Shown in pieces: positions 9,061 through 16,745 of a DNA stretch of 64,000 nucleotides; position 1 is the first letter of the stretch, and every line of letters begins with the position of its first letter. The notes below the pieces were generated by a model. The model did no database searches and was not told the origin of the DNA. It saw nothing but the letters and a program-made list of their open reading frames with translations. The DNA lies in the NCBI RefSeq assembly GCF_001905465.1, contig NZ_LISX01000004.1, positions 431,667 through 495,666 of the forward strand, in the 5' to 3' direction. Origin of the DNA: Kitasatospora sp. CB01950. Lineage in GTDB: Bacteria; Actinomycetota; Actinomycetes; Streptomycetales; Streptomycetaceae. Both the position numbers and the translations under genes were made by a program.

Positions 9061-9594
9061 ATGCGCATTCGCACCGGAGGTCCCGACTCCGCCCCTGCCC
9101 TGCTGCACCTCATCGACGGCGCGGTCGCCTGGCTGACCGCGCAGGGCCGCTCCGGCCAGTGGGGTTCGGTGCCGTGGTCGCAGCGCCCGGAGTCGGTGGC
9201 GCGGGCCGAGGAGGCGTGCCGCGAGCAGCTGGTGCGGGTCGCCGAGCGGGCGGCCGGCGGGGGCGACGCGCTGGGCATGTGCGTCCTCTCCGAGGAGGCC
9301 CCGTCGTACGCCCCGCCGGTCGCCGAACGGGAGTTGTACGTCCGCTGGCTGGTCACCGACCGCGTGCACAGCGGGTCGGGCATCGGTTCGGCGTTGATCG
9401 CGGACGCCCTGCGCGAGGCCCGTCGTCGGGGCATCGACCTGCTGCGGGTGGACTGCTGGGCGGGCGGCGGCGGCCGGCTGGTCGAGCAGTACGAGCGGCT
9501 CGGGTTCACCCGGACCGCCACGTTCACCGTCGACCGGCCGGCCGGCCCGTGGCCGGGCCAGGTGCTGGAACAGCGCGTCCCGCACGACTGCTAG
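9061..9594 (+). CDS. GNAT-family N-acetyltransferase
   Basis: A 177-residue GNAT protein that transfers an acetyl group from acetyl-CoA. The acetyl-CoA loop is at VTDRVHSGSGIGSALI (about 117-132), followed by LRVDCWAGGGGRLVEQYERLGF typical of motif B. The substrate is not predictable. Its stop codon shares the palindromic CTAG at 9591-9594 with the stop of the convergent MFS gene, so there is no terminator space between the two. Confidence 0.87.
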   Translation: MRIRTGGPDSAPALLHLIDGAVAWLTAQGRSGQWGSVPWSQRPESVARAEEACREQLVRVAERAAGGGDALGMCVLSEEAPSYAPPVAERELYVRWLVTDRVHSGSGIGSALIADALREARRRGIDLLRVDCWAGGGGRLVEQYERLGFTRTATFTVDRPAGPWPGQVLEQRVPHDC

Positions 9595-11153
9595 CAGGCC
9601 GGCGCCAGGTCGTCCTTCTGCACCACCGAGAACACCCGGCCGCGGGCCCGCACCGGGTGCAGGTCGAAGCGCAGGCGCAGGCCGCTGATCCGGCCGAGGA
9701 CCAGGGCGACCACGCCGGCGGCCGCGGCGGAGACCAGTCCGCAGGCGAGCAGGCCGAGGCGGGGGCCGTACTGGGCGGTGATCCAGCCGACCAGCGGGGC
9801 ACCGATGGGGGTGCCGCCGGTGAAGACCAGGACGAGCAGACCCATGACGCGGCCGCGCATCTCGGGGTCGGTGCCCAGCTGGAGCGCCGAGTTGACCGAG
9901 GTGTTGAAGGTCAGGCCGAAGACGCCGATCAGGGTGAGCAGCAGCGCGAACGTCCAGTAGCCGGGCGCGAACGCGGCCATGATCTCCAGCGCGCCGAACG
10001 CCAGCGCCGCGAAGACCAGGCGGCGCAGCCGGGGCGCGCCGCGCCGGGCGGCGAGCAGCGCGCCGGTGAGCGAGCCGACCGCCATCGCGGTGTTGAGCAG
10101 GCCGTACGCGCCGGCGCCGACGTGGAAGGTGTCGTGCGCGAAGCCGGCGAGCAGGGTCGGGAAGTTGAACCCGAAGGTGCCGATGAAGCCGGCCAGCACC
10201 ATCGGCCAGAGCAGTTCGGGGCGTTCCCGGACGTAGCGCAGGCCTTCGCGGAGCTGTCCGCGTTCGCGGGCGATCCGCTCGACGGGGCGCAGTTCGCTGC
10301 TGCGCATGGCGAGCAGGCCGCCGATGACCGCGACGAAGGACAGCGCGTTGAGGGCGAACGCCCAGCCGCTGCCGACCGCGGCGATCAGCGCGCCGGCCAC
10401 GGCGGGGCCGACCAGTCGGGCGGTCTGGAAGTTGGCGGCGTTCAGGCTGACCGCGTTGGCGAGGTCCTTGGCCGGGACCATTTCGCTGACGAAGGCCTGC
10501 CGGGTCGGGTTGTCGACCACGGTGACCAGGCCGAGCAGCAGCGCGAACAGGTAGACCGCGGCGGGTGTGGCGGTGCCGGTGATGGCGAGTACGGCGAGGC
10601 CGACGGCGAGCAGGCCCATCGCGCCCTGGGTGGCGATCAGCAGGCGGCGCTTGGGCAGCCGGTCGGCGAGGACGCCGCCCCACAGGCCGAACAGCAGCAT
10701 GGGCAGGAACTGCATGGCGGTGGTGATGCCGACCGCGAAGGGGCTGCCGGTGAGGCTGAGGACCAGCCAGTCCTGGGCGATGCGCTGCATCCAGGTGCCG
10801 GTGTTGGAGACGACCTGGCCGGCGAAGTAGTACCGGTAGTTGCGGATGCGCAGGGACGAGAACATCCCTCCCGGGCGGGTGAACCGGCCCGGCTGAGCGG
10901 CGGGGATCTCCGCCGCGGTGCGTTCCTCGGGGTCGTCGTCGCCGCTGCCCGGCAGGCCCGTGGGGGCAGGTGCCTGGCTCTGTGCGGCGGGTGCGCCGGT
11001 GGGCGCGGGTGCGGCGGGGGCCGTTTCGTCGGTGAACGGTTCGTCGGTGCGCTGCCCGGCGGGGCGGGCGGTGATGCGTCGGGGGTCGGTGCGGAGGTCG
11101 GTGCGGATGGTCGCGGTGCGGATCGCGGCGGCGCGGGCGGCCGGCGGTGTCAC
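9591..11153 (-). CDS. MFS transporter (EntS/MFS_3-like exporter)
   Basis: A 520-residue major facilitator protein with about 12 transmembrane helices after a Pro/Ala/Thr-rich cytoplasmic N-terminus of about 90 residues. The transport core opens with SSLRIRNYRYYFAGQ and has the typical TWMQRIAQDWLVL and LADRLPKRRLL (motif A) segments, as in enterobactin or multidrug exporters of this subfamily. The start is a GTG with a GGGGAG ribosome-binding site 6 nt upstream; the longer open frame overlaps marR and is rejected. It follows marR on the same strand with a 119-nt gap, which suggests MarR control of efflux. Confidence 0.88.
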   Translation of the reverse strand: MTPPAARAAAIRTATIRTDLRTDPRRITARPAGQRTDEPFTDETAPAAPAPTGAPAAQSQAPAPTGLPGSGDDDPEERTAAEIPAAQPGRFTRPGGMFSSLRIRNYRYYFAGQVVSNTGTWMQRIAQDWLVLSLTGSPFAVGITTAMQFLPMLLFGLWGGVLADRLPKRRLLIATQGAMGLLAVGLAVLAITGTATPAAVYLFALLLGLVTVVDNPTRQAFVSEMVPAKDLANAVSLNAANFQTARLVGPAVAGALIAAVGSGWAFALNALSFVAVIGGLLAMRSSELRPVERIARERGQLREGLRYVRERPELLWPMVLAGFIGTFGFNFPTLLAGFAHDTFHVGAGAYGLLNTAMAVGSLTGALLAARRGAPRLRRLVFAALAFGALEIMAAFAPGYWTFALLLTLIGVFGLTFNTSVNSALQLGTDPEMRGRVMGLLVLVFTGGTPIGAPLVGWITAQYGPRLGLLACGLVSAAAAGVVALVLGRISGLRLRFDLHPVRARGRVFSVVQKDDLAPAC

Positions 11154-11272
11154 AGTGTTCTCCCCTCGACGCGCCGCGACCGTGTGGACGGTCGCGGCGC
11201 GGTGTGTGGCGCTTGTCGATGCTGCGGTGATGCGGTTCTCCTTCGTTCGCCCTGAGACGGTCCGGGTGCGGT

Positions 11273-11707
11273 TTACAGGTGGGCCAGCTTGTAGAGCGCG
11301 GGCGCGGCTGCCTTCAGCCGCTCCCACTCGTCCTCGTCGAGGCCCTCGGCGAGTTCCGCCAGCCAGGCGTTGCGCCGGCGGCGGGACTCGTTGAGGATCT
11401 GCTCGGCCTGTTCGGTGCTGCTGACCACCACCTGTCGGCGGTCCTCCGGGTGCGGCTCGCGCCGCACCAGGCCCTTCTCCTCCAGCATCGCGATGATCCT
11501 GGTCATGGAGGGCGGCTGGACGTGCTCCTTGCGCGCCAGCTCACCGGGCGTCGCCTTCCCACAGCGGGCAAGCGTGCCGAGCACCCCCATCTCGGTGGGG
11601 CTCAGCGACTCCTCGACCCGCTGGTGTCGCAACCGCCGGGCCAAACGCATCGCGGACGACCTCAGCTGGCTTACCGCCACCAGGTCGTCCTCGGACATCT
11701 CGGGCAT
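11273..11707 (-). CDS. MarR-family transcriptional regulator
   Basis: A 144-residue winged-helix regulator. The MarR core is clear: LSPTEMGVLGTLARCGKATPG near residue 35, recognition helix VQPPSMTRIIAMLEEKGLV near 63 and the wing HPEDRRQVVV near 85. It likely represses itself and the downstream MFS exporter. A 9-bp inverted repeat overlaps its ribosome-binding site. Two start codons are possible (MPEM or the ATG 12 nt later, MSED); the second has the better spacing from AAGGA. Confidence 0.92.
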   Translation of the reverse strand: MPEMSEDDLVAVSQLRSSAMRLARRLRHQRVEESLSPTEMGVLGTLARCGKATPGELARKEHVQPPSMTRIIAMLEEKGLVRREPHPEDRRQVVVSSTEQAEQILNESRRRRNAWLAELAEGLDEDEWERLKAAAPALYKLAHL

Positions 11708-11708
11708 G

Positions 11709-11740
11709 TCCTTAGCCTACGTCATTACCAAGGCTAAGGA
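11709..11740. promoter_or_regulatory. Probable MarR operator
   Basis: Perfect 9-bp inverted repeat TCCTTAGCC - 14 nt - GGCTAAGGA, immediately upstream of and overlapping the translation start region of marR. TTAG...CTAA half-sites are common in MarR operators. Autoregulation is inferred, not shown. Confidence 0.6.
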
Positions 11741-11782
11741 AAATTGATTTCGATCACGCCCGAGCGCCGCCCCGGCCGGGGG

Positions 11783-12328
11783 TCAGTCCGCGCTGAGGTG
11801 GAAGGCCAGCCGGCCGAAGCGGAGGCGGTCGCCGGGGCGGACGGCGGTGCCGCCGGCGACCCGGCGGTCGTTGACGAAGGTGCCGTTGCTGGAGCCGAGG
11901 TCGTAGAGGACCCAGGCGTCGCCCTCGAAGCGCAGTTCGGCGTGGCGGCGGGAGACGGTCGCGTCGCCGAGGCGCAGGCCGGCGCCGGTCATCCGGCCGA
12001 TCAGCAGGCGGCCGACGCCGGGGTCGGGCAGCCGCAGGCGGGTGAGCTGTTCGGCGTGCCAGGTCTGCCGCAGGCGGACGTTCAGCGCGGAGACCTTGGC
12101 GACGGTGCGCAGCAGCAGCCGGGAGACCGGGCCGTAGGTGCGCAGGTCGCCGATCACCTCGGCGAGTTCGGCGCGGCTGCGGGCGGTGAGCACCAGTTCC
12201 ATCCGGCGGACGAAGGTGTCGTGGGAGAGCCGGCCGCTGCCGACGCCGTCCCGCAGCACTTCCAGCGCGCTGTCCCGCTCGCCCTGTGAGGGGCGGGCCA
12301 GTTCGGTGCCGAACTCCTGTGCGCTCAT
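11783..12328 (-). CDS. DUF1707 and FHA-domain protein
   Basis: A 181-residue protein. Residues 15-70 (ERDSALEVLRDGVGSGRLSHDTFVRRMELVLTAR) match the short DUF1707 actinobacterial domain. Residues about 95-175 form an FHA domain with GRMTGAGLRLGDATVSRRHAEL and DLGSSNGTFVND, the residues that bind phosphothreonine. It probably takes part in Ser/Thr-kinase signalling as a phosphopeptide adaptor. No membrane segment is visible. The start is the ATG of MSAQEFG; the longer frame runs into promoter DNA. Confidence 0.87.
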   Translation of the reverse strand: MSAQEFGTELARPSQGERDSALEVLRDGVGSGRLSHDTFVRRMELVLTARSRAELAEVIGDLRTYGPVSRLLLRTVAKVSALNVRLRQTWHAEQLTRLRLPDPGVGRLLIGRMTGAGLRLGDATVSRRHAELRFEGDAWVLYDLGSSNGTFVNDRRVAGGTAVRPGDRLRFGRLAFHLSAD

Positions 12329-12512
12329 GGCGCGATTGTCGGCCTGCCGGGGCGCGACTGTCCAGCGTACGGCGCACGGCCGGTCGGCGCAGTCCCCGAC
12401 TGCGCCTCCACCGGCCTCTTTTCGGCGAATCACCCGTCAATTCGCCTGCCCGGCGCGGCCGTCCTGGCAGGATCCGGCGCAGCACGATCCACCCGTACGA
12501 GGGAGCACCGCC

Positions 12513-12989
12513 ATGCCCGTGATAGCCGTGACCGGGCACCTGGACCTCACCCCGGCCACCGCCCGCGCGGTGCGCGCCGCCCTCGACGACCTCCTCGCGC
12601 CATATCCGGCAGGCGAGTTGACGGGCGTGTCCTGTCTCGCCCCGGGCGCGGACACGCTGTTCGCGGACGCCGTGCTGGCCCGCGGCGCCCGCCTGATCGC
12701 CGTGCTGCCCGGCCCCGGCCACCCGGGCCCGCAGGCCGACGCCGACTTCTCCCGGCTACGGGCCGCGGCCCACCGGACGGTGGTGCTGCCCGCCGCCGTC
12801 CTGGACGACGCCGCCTACGTCGCCGCCAACAACGAACTGCTCGCGCTGGCCGACGAGTTGGTCGCGGTCTGGGACGGCGCGCCGGGCAACGGCCCGGGCG
12901 GGACGGCCGACCTGGTCGCCGTCGCCCTGGCCGCCGGGGTGCCGGTGCGCGTGGTGTGGCCGCCCGGCGCAGACCGCACCGGGCGCTGA
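12513..12989 (+). CDS. SLOG-like (DprA/LDcluster-type Rossmann) hypothetical protein
   Basis: A 158-residue protein beginning MPVIAVTGHLDLTPATARA, with GVSCLAPGADTLFADAVLARGARLIAVLP in the middle and VWDGAPGNGPGGTADLVAVA near the end. This spacing of a VTGH strand, a GAD segment and a late G-x-GGTAD motif resembles the SLOG superfamily of nucleotide-ligand Rossmann folds; the assignment is by pattern only. The start has a GAGGGAGC ribosome-binding site 8 nt upstream. Its role is unknown. It is divergent from the FHA gene. Confidence 0.65.
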   Translation: MPVIAVTGHLDLTPATARAVRAALDDLLAPYPAGELTGVSCLAPGADTLFADAVLARGARLIAVLPGPGHPGPQADADFSRLRAAAHRTVVLPAAVLDDAAYVAANNELLALADELVAVWDGAPGNGPGGTADLVAVALAAGVPVRVVWPPGADRTGR

Positions 12990-13017
12990 ACCGAGCTGAT
13001 GACCCGCCGGGCGGAAC

Positions 13018-13220
13018 CTACGGCTCCAAGCGGTTCGGGCCGCGGAACAGGAAGACCGCGTCCCGGATCGAGGGCAGCCCGAGGGCCGGCATCAGCACCC
13101 GGCCCGGCCGCAGTCGCTCACGAACTGCGTCCTGCTCTGCAGCCGCAGCGTGTTCACCCACCCCTTGACCGTCACTGTCGCGTCCACCGAGGACGCCAGC
13201 TCACCGACGAGGGTACGCAC
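13018..13220 (-). pseudogene. Remnant of an aspartyl-tRNA synthetase (archaeal/AspRS2-type)
   Basis: Two fragments survive on this strand. From the GTG at 13220 the frame reads MRTLVGELASSVDATVTVKG, then WVNTLRLQSRTQFV, the N-terminal OB-fold of non-discriminating AspRS enzymes (usual pattern GWVNTLRLQRKMQFV), and stops at 13092. In another frame GLPSIRDAVFLFRGPNRLEP and a stop at 13018-13020 match the usual C-terminal tail of the same enzymes (IRD...FPR.P.RL.P). Everything between, including the catalytic core, is missing, so this is an internally deleted pseudogene. The two ends are still in the right order and orientation. Confidence 0.7.
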
Positions 13221-13455
13221 CGTGTTCAGCAACTCCCTGGGTTGCGGACGCGTTGTTCGCGCCACAGGAAGAGCGGTAGACAGCCGCCCGAGGACGCGCC
13301 CACGCTAGCCGCCCGCCCGCTCCCGCCACCTCCGGTTTTCGCCGCCGCGACACCTGCCCGGGTGCGGCGGGCGGCCGTAGGATGGCCCGACTCGGCCGGA
13401 AACAGGGGGAGTTGAAGGCCGGCGATGACGCGCGCGCAGCTGGGGAGGTCGTCCG

Positions 13456-15093
13456 ATGGGCGAGGATGCGTGGGACCGGCCGGCGGTGCGGCCGCAGACC
13501 CTGGAGGGGCTGATCGACCTGGTCGAGTCGCGGATCGAGGTGGCGGCCCTGCCCCGGCCGCAGACGCCCGTCCGACAGCTGGTGGTGTACGACCCGTTCG
13601 ACCGGCCGATCGCCCGGGGCGACCTGGTGGTCGCCGCCGGCCTCGACTCGCACGGCATCGAGGCCGAGAAGCTGCTGCGCGCCGCCGGAAAGGCCGAGGC
13701 GGCGGGCGTGGTGCTGCGCGAGGCCCGCGAGCCCGGCCGCAAGCAGGAGCTGCGGTCGCTCGCCGAACAGGCCGGGACGGCGCTGCTGTTCCGCGCCGCG
13801 TGGATGAACTGGCCGCGGCTGATCGGCGCCCTGGGGGCCGCCGTCGCGATCGGCCCCGTCCCGGACGACGCCAACGTGCCGCTCGGCGACCTGGGCGGGC
13901 TGGCCCGCCTGATCGCCGTCCAGGTGCAGGGCGCGGTGACCATCGAGGACCCGGACTCCCGCGTCCTCGCGCACTACGCGGAGAGCGCCGCCCTCGACCC
14001 GATCCGGATCCTCACCATCTCCACCGGCCAGGTCCCCGAGGAACGGCGCCGGGCGATGACCGAGGACGGCTTCTTCAAGGAACTCTGGTCCACCGAACAG
14101 GTGTTGCACCGCCGCGCCGCCGGCGACATCCCGGAACGGATGGCGGTGGCGGTCCAGGCCGGCGGCGAACGCCTCGGCTCGATCTGGGTCGCCGCGCTGA
14201 ACGGACACACCCTCCAGGACAGCGCCGTCGAGGCCCTGCGGATCGCCGCCCGGCTGGCCGCCGGCCACCTGCTGCACCACCACTCCCGCCACCACGGCCG
14301 CAGCGAACTACTCACCGAGGCCACCCGCGCGGTGCTGGACGGCCGCGGCTCCGGCGCCCTGCTCGCCCGCCACAGCGGCCTGCCCGCCGACACCCGCTGC
14401 GCGGTCCTCGCCGTCGGCGTCGCCGGTCCCCTCGACGACGACCTGCGGGTCCGGCTGGCCCGGCACGCCGGCTGGCACCCGGCCGGCCCCGGGCGCAGCT
14501 CCCTGCTGCTCCCGTCCGACCGCGGCGTGCTGATCCTGCTGGCCGGGCTCGCCGCCGACCTGCCCAGCGCCGAGCTCCAGGTCGCCGACTACGGCCGACG
14601 GCTGGCCGCCGACCTGTCCGCCCGGCTGAAGGTCCGCGCGCTGGCCGGCCTCGGCCCGGTGCAGGGCCGCCTCGACCACGCCTCCCGCTCCCGCGAATCC
14701 GCCGAACTCGCGCTCAGCGGACTGCTGTTCGGCCGCGCCGAGCTCGGCTGCGCCACCGTCGACCAGGTCGCCGACGCGGTGGCCCTGCGGCACGTCCTGG
14801 AGACCCTGCGCGACCTGCCGCTGCCGGTCCGGACCTCGGTGTCCCGGCTGGTCGCGCACGCCGAGCAGGGCGGCGACCGCAGCCTGCTGAACGCCCTGCG
14901 CGCCTACCTCGACCACTCCGGCGAACTCGGCCGCGCCGCAGACTCGTTGGGCGTGCCCCGCACCACCTTCGCCAACCGGTTCCAGAAGAAGGTCCTGGAG
15001 ATCTCCCGCCTGAACGTCGGCAACCCCGACGCCCGCCTGCTCGCCCACCTCCAGCTGCGGCTCCTCGACCACGACGGCCCGGACGCGTCCTGA
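13456..15093 (+). CDS. PucR-family transcriptional regulator
   Basis: A 545-residue PucR/CdaR-type activator. The N-terminal part (about 20-140) resembles the PucR sensory domain and the middle (about 300-420) the GGDEF-like domain. The C-terminal part holds the PucR helix-turn-helix with LLNALRAYLDHSGELGRAAD and VPRTTFANRFQKKVLEIS. Such regulators usually activate an adjacent catabolic gene. The next gene, a PLP-dependent decarboxylase-like enzyme on the same strand 278 bp downstream, is the likely target, with the purine permease beyond it as a weaker candidate. Confidence 0.88.
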   Translation: MGEDAWDRPAVRPQTLEGLIDLVESRIEVAALPRPQTPVRQLVVYDPFDRPIARGDLVVAAGLDSHGIEAEKLLRAAGKAEAAGVVLREAREPGRKQELRSLAEQAGTALLFRAAWMNWPRLIGALGAAVAIGPVPDDANVPLGDLGGLARLIAVQVQGAVTIEDPDSRVLAHYAESAALDPIRILTISTGQVPEERRRAMTEDGFFKELWSTEQVLHRRAAGDIPERMAVAVQAGGERLGSIWVAALNGHTLQDSAVEALRIAARLAAGHLLHHHSRHHGRSELLTEATRAVLDGRGSGALLARHSGLPADTRCAVLAVGVAGPLDDDLRVRLARHAGWHPAGPGRSSLLLPSDRGVLILLAGLAADLPSAELQVADYGRRLAADLSARLKVRALAGLGPVQGRLDHASRSRESAELALSGLLFGRAELGCATVDQVADAVALRHVLETLRDLPLPVRTSVSRLVAHAEQGGDRSLLNALRAYLDHSGELGRAADSLGVPRTTFANRFQKKVLEISRLNVGNPDARLLAHLQLRLLDHDGPDAS

Positions 15094-15371
15094 CACCGCC
15101 CCGGGCCCCGGAACCGGTGTCCGGGCACGCTCTTCGGGCCCGTCCCCCGTCATCCGGCCGCTCGGACCCACCCGGACCGCCCCGCGCCGCCGCCCCGCGC
15201 CGCGCCCACCCGAACGGCCGCGCCGCGCGGTGCGCGCGCCCCGCCGGGCCCGCCGAAACCCGGCGCGGCGGGCACAGACACGGCACCGCCCCGGACCGCA
15301 CGCTGGAACCACGGCCCGGAACCGCCTCGGGCCCGGTCCCCTTCCTGCCGACACCGCGCGGAGCGTGCCCC

Positions 15372-16679
15372 ATGACCGACCACCAGCCCCTGATCGGCGC
15401 CGAACGCCGCGAACTCCTCCTCCGCGCCGCCGTCCGGGACGGGCTGCTCGACCCGGAGGACACCCCGCTCGCCGCCTTCCTCGACCTGGACGCCGTCACC
15501 GAGACCGTCGCCGCCCTGCACGCCGCGTTCCCCGCCCGCCTCGACGTCCTGCACGCCTTCGCCGCCAAGGCCAACCCGCTCGGGCCGGTGCTGCGGCGGC
15601 TGCGCGGCCTCGGCATGGGCTGCGAGGTCGCCAGCCCCGGCGAGTTCGCGCAGGCCCTCGCCGCCGGCTTCGCCCCCGACCGGATCGTGCTCGACTCCCC
15701 CGCCAAGACCCGCCGCGAACTCGCCCTCGCCCTCGACCTCGGTGTCGCCGTCAACGTCGACAACTGGCAGGAACTCGCCCGTGTCGACGACCTGCTGGCC
15801 GACCGCCCCACCACCTCCCGGATCGGCGTCCGGGTCAACCCGCAGGTCGGCGGCGGCAGCATCGCGGCGATGAGCACCGCCACCGCCACCTCCAAGTTCG
15901 GCATCCCGCTCGCCGACCCCGGCAACGCCGAGCGCCTGATCGACGCCTTCCGCGCCCGCCCCTGGCTGACCTGGCTGCACTGCCACATCGGCTCGCAGGG
16001 CATCGACCTGTCCCGGATGGCGGCCGGCGTCGGCGCGACCGTCGACTTCGCCGAACGCATCAACCACGAGCTCGGCCGCCGCCAGATCACCGGCATCGAC
16101 CTCGGCGGCGGCCTGCCCGTCAACTTCGCCGACGACCGCGTCGCGCCCGGCTTCGACGCCTACGTCAACGAGCTCCGCCGGCACGCCCCCGCGCTCTTCG
16201 ACGGCAACTACCGGCTGGTCACCGAGTTCGGCCGCTCGATCCTCGCCAAGGCCGGCTTCACCGCCAGCTACATCGAGTACACCAAGCAGGCCGGCGGCCG
16301 CGCCATCGCCGTCGGCCACGCCGGCGCCCAGGTCGCCACCCGCACCGTCTTCATGCCCGACAGCTGGCCGCTGCGGATCAGCACCCACCACCCGTCCGGC
16401 GCGGCCAAGCACGGCGCCCCCGTCCCCCAGGACATCGCCGGCCCCTGCTGCTTCGCCGGCGACCTGGTCGCCCGCAACCGCCCGCTCCCCCTCCTCGACC
16501 CCGGCGACCTGGTCTGCCTCCTCGACACCGGCGCCTACTACTCCTCCCACCACTTCAGCTACAACTCCCTCCCCGAACCCCCCGTCCACGGCGCCACCAC
16601 CGACCTCACCGGCGCCGTCCGCTTCGAACCCCTCCGCCCCGCCCAGCCCCTCGACGCCCTCGTCGACCACACCGCCTGA
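15372..16679 (+). CDS. Fold-type III PLP-dependent enzyme (diaminopimelate decarboxylase-like)
   Basis: A 435-residue member of the alanine racemase/DapDC-ODC superfamily. The PLP lysine lies in HAFAAKANPLG near residue 64. CHIGSQGIDL, the glycine loop IDLGGGLPVNF and EFGRSI mark the N-terminal barrel, and DTGAYYSSHHFSYNSLPEP the C-terminal barrel. The usual decarboxylase CESGD motif is replaced by GPCCFAGD, so the substrate may differ from diaminopimelate. The frame is open far upstream but the ATG follows CGGAGCG and gives a normal N-terminus. A PucR regulator lies upstream. Confidence 0.85.
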   Translation: MTDHQPLIGAERRELLLRAAVRDGLLDPEDTPLAAFLDLDAVTETVAALHAAFPARLDVLHAFAAKANPLGPVLRRLRGLGMGCEVASPGEFAQALAAGFAPDRIVLDSPAKTRRELALALDLGVAVNVDNWQELARVDDLLADRPTTSRIGVRVNPQVGGGSIAAMSTATATSKFGIPLADPGNAERLIDAFRARPWLTWLHCHIGSQGIDLSRMAAGVGATVDFAERINHELGRRQITGIDLGGGLPVNFADDRVAPGFDAYVNELRRHAPALFDGNYRLVTEFGRSILAKAGFTASYIEYTKQAGGRAIAVGHAGAQVATRTVFMPDSWPLRISTHHPSGAAKHGAPVPQDIAGPCCFAGDLVARNRPLPLLDPGDLVCLLDTGAYYSSHHFSYNSLPEPPVHGATTDLTGAVRFEPLRPAQPLDALVDHTA

Positions 16680-16697
16680 CCCCCACCGGCCACGCGA

Positions 16698-16731
16698 ACG
16701 GCCCTCCCCCGCACAAGCGGAGGAGGGCCGT
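16698..16731. terminator. Bidirectional terminator hairpin
   Basis: 10-bp perfect arms ACGGCCCTCC / GGAGGGCCGT with a 14-nt loop. It lies between the convergent decarboxylase-like gene and the permease gene. Confidence 0.8.
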
Positions 16732-16745
16732 CGGACGACCTGGGG

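Noticed and set aside
12999..13415. 138-codon plus-strand frame between the SLOG-like and PucR genes
   Set aside because: It is antisense to the AspRS remnant, low-complexity and lacks a ribosome-binding site.
13425..16679. Fusion of PucR region and PLP enzyme in one open frame
   Set aside because: The frame upstream of 15372 is out of frame with the true PucR protein and low-complexity; the enzyme starts at 15372.
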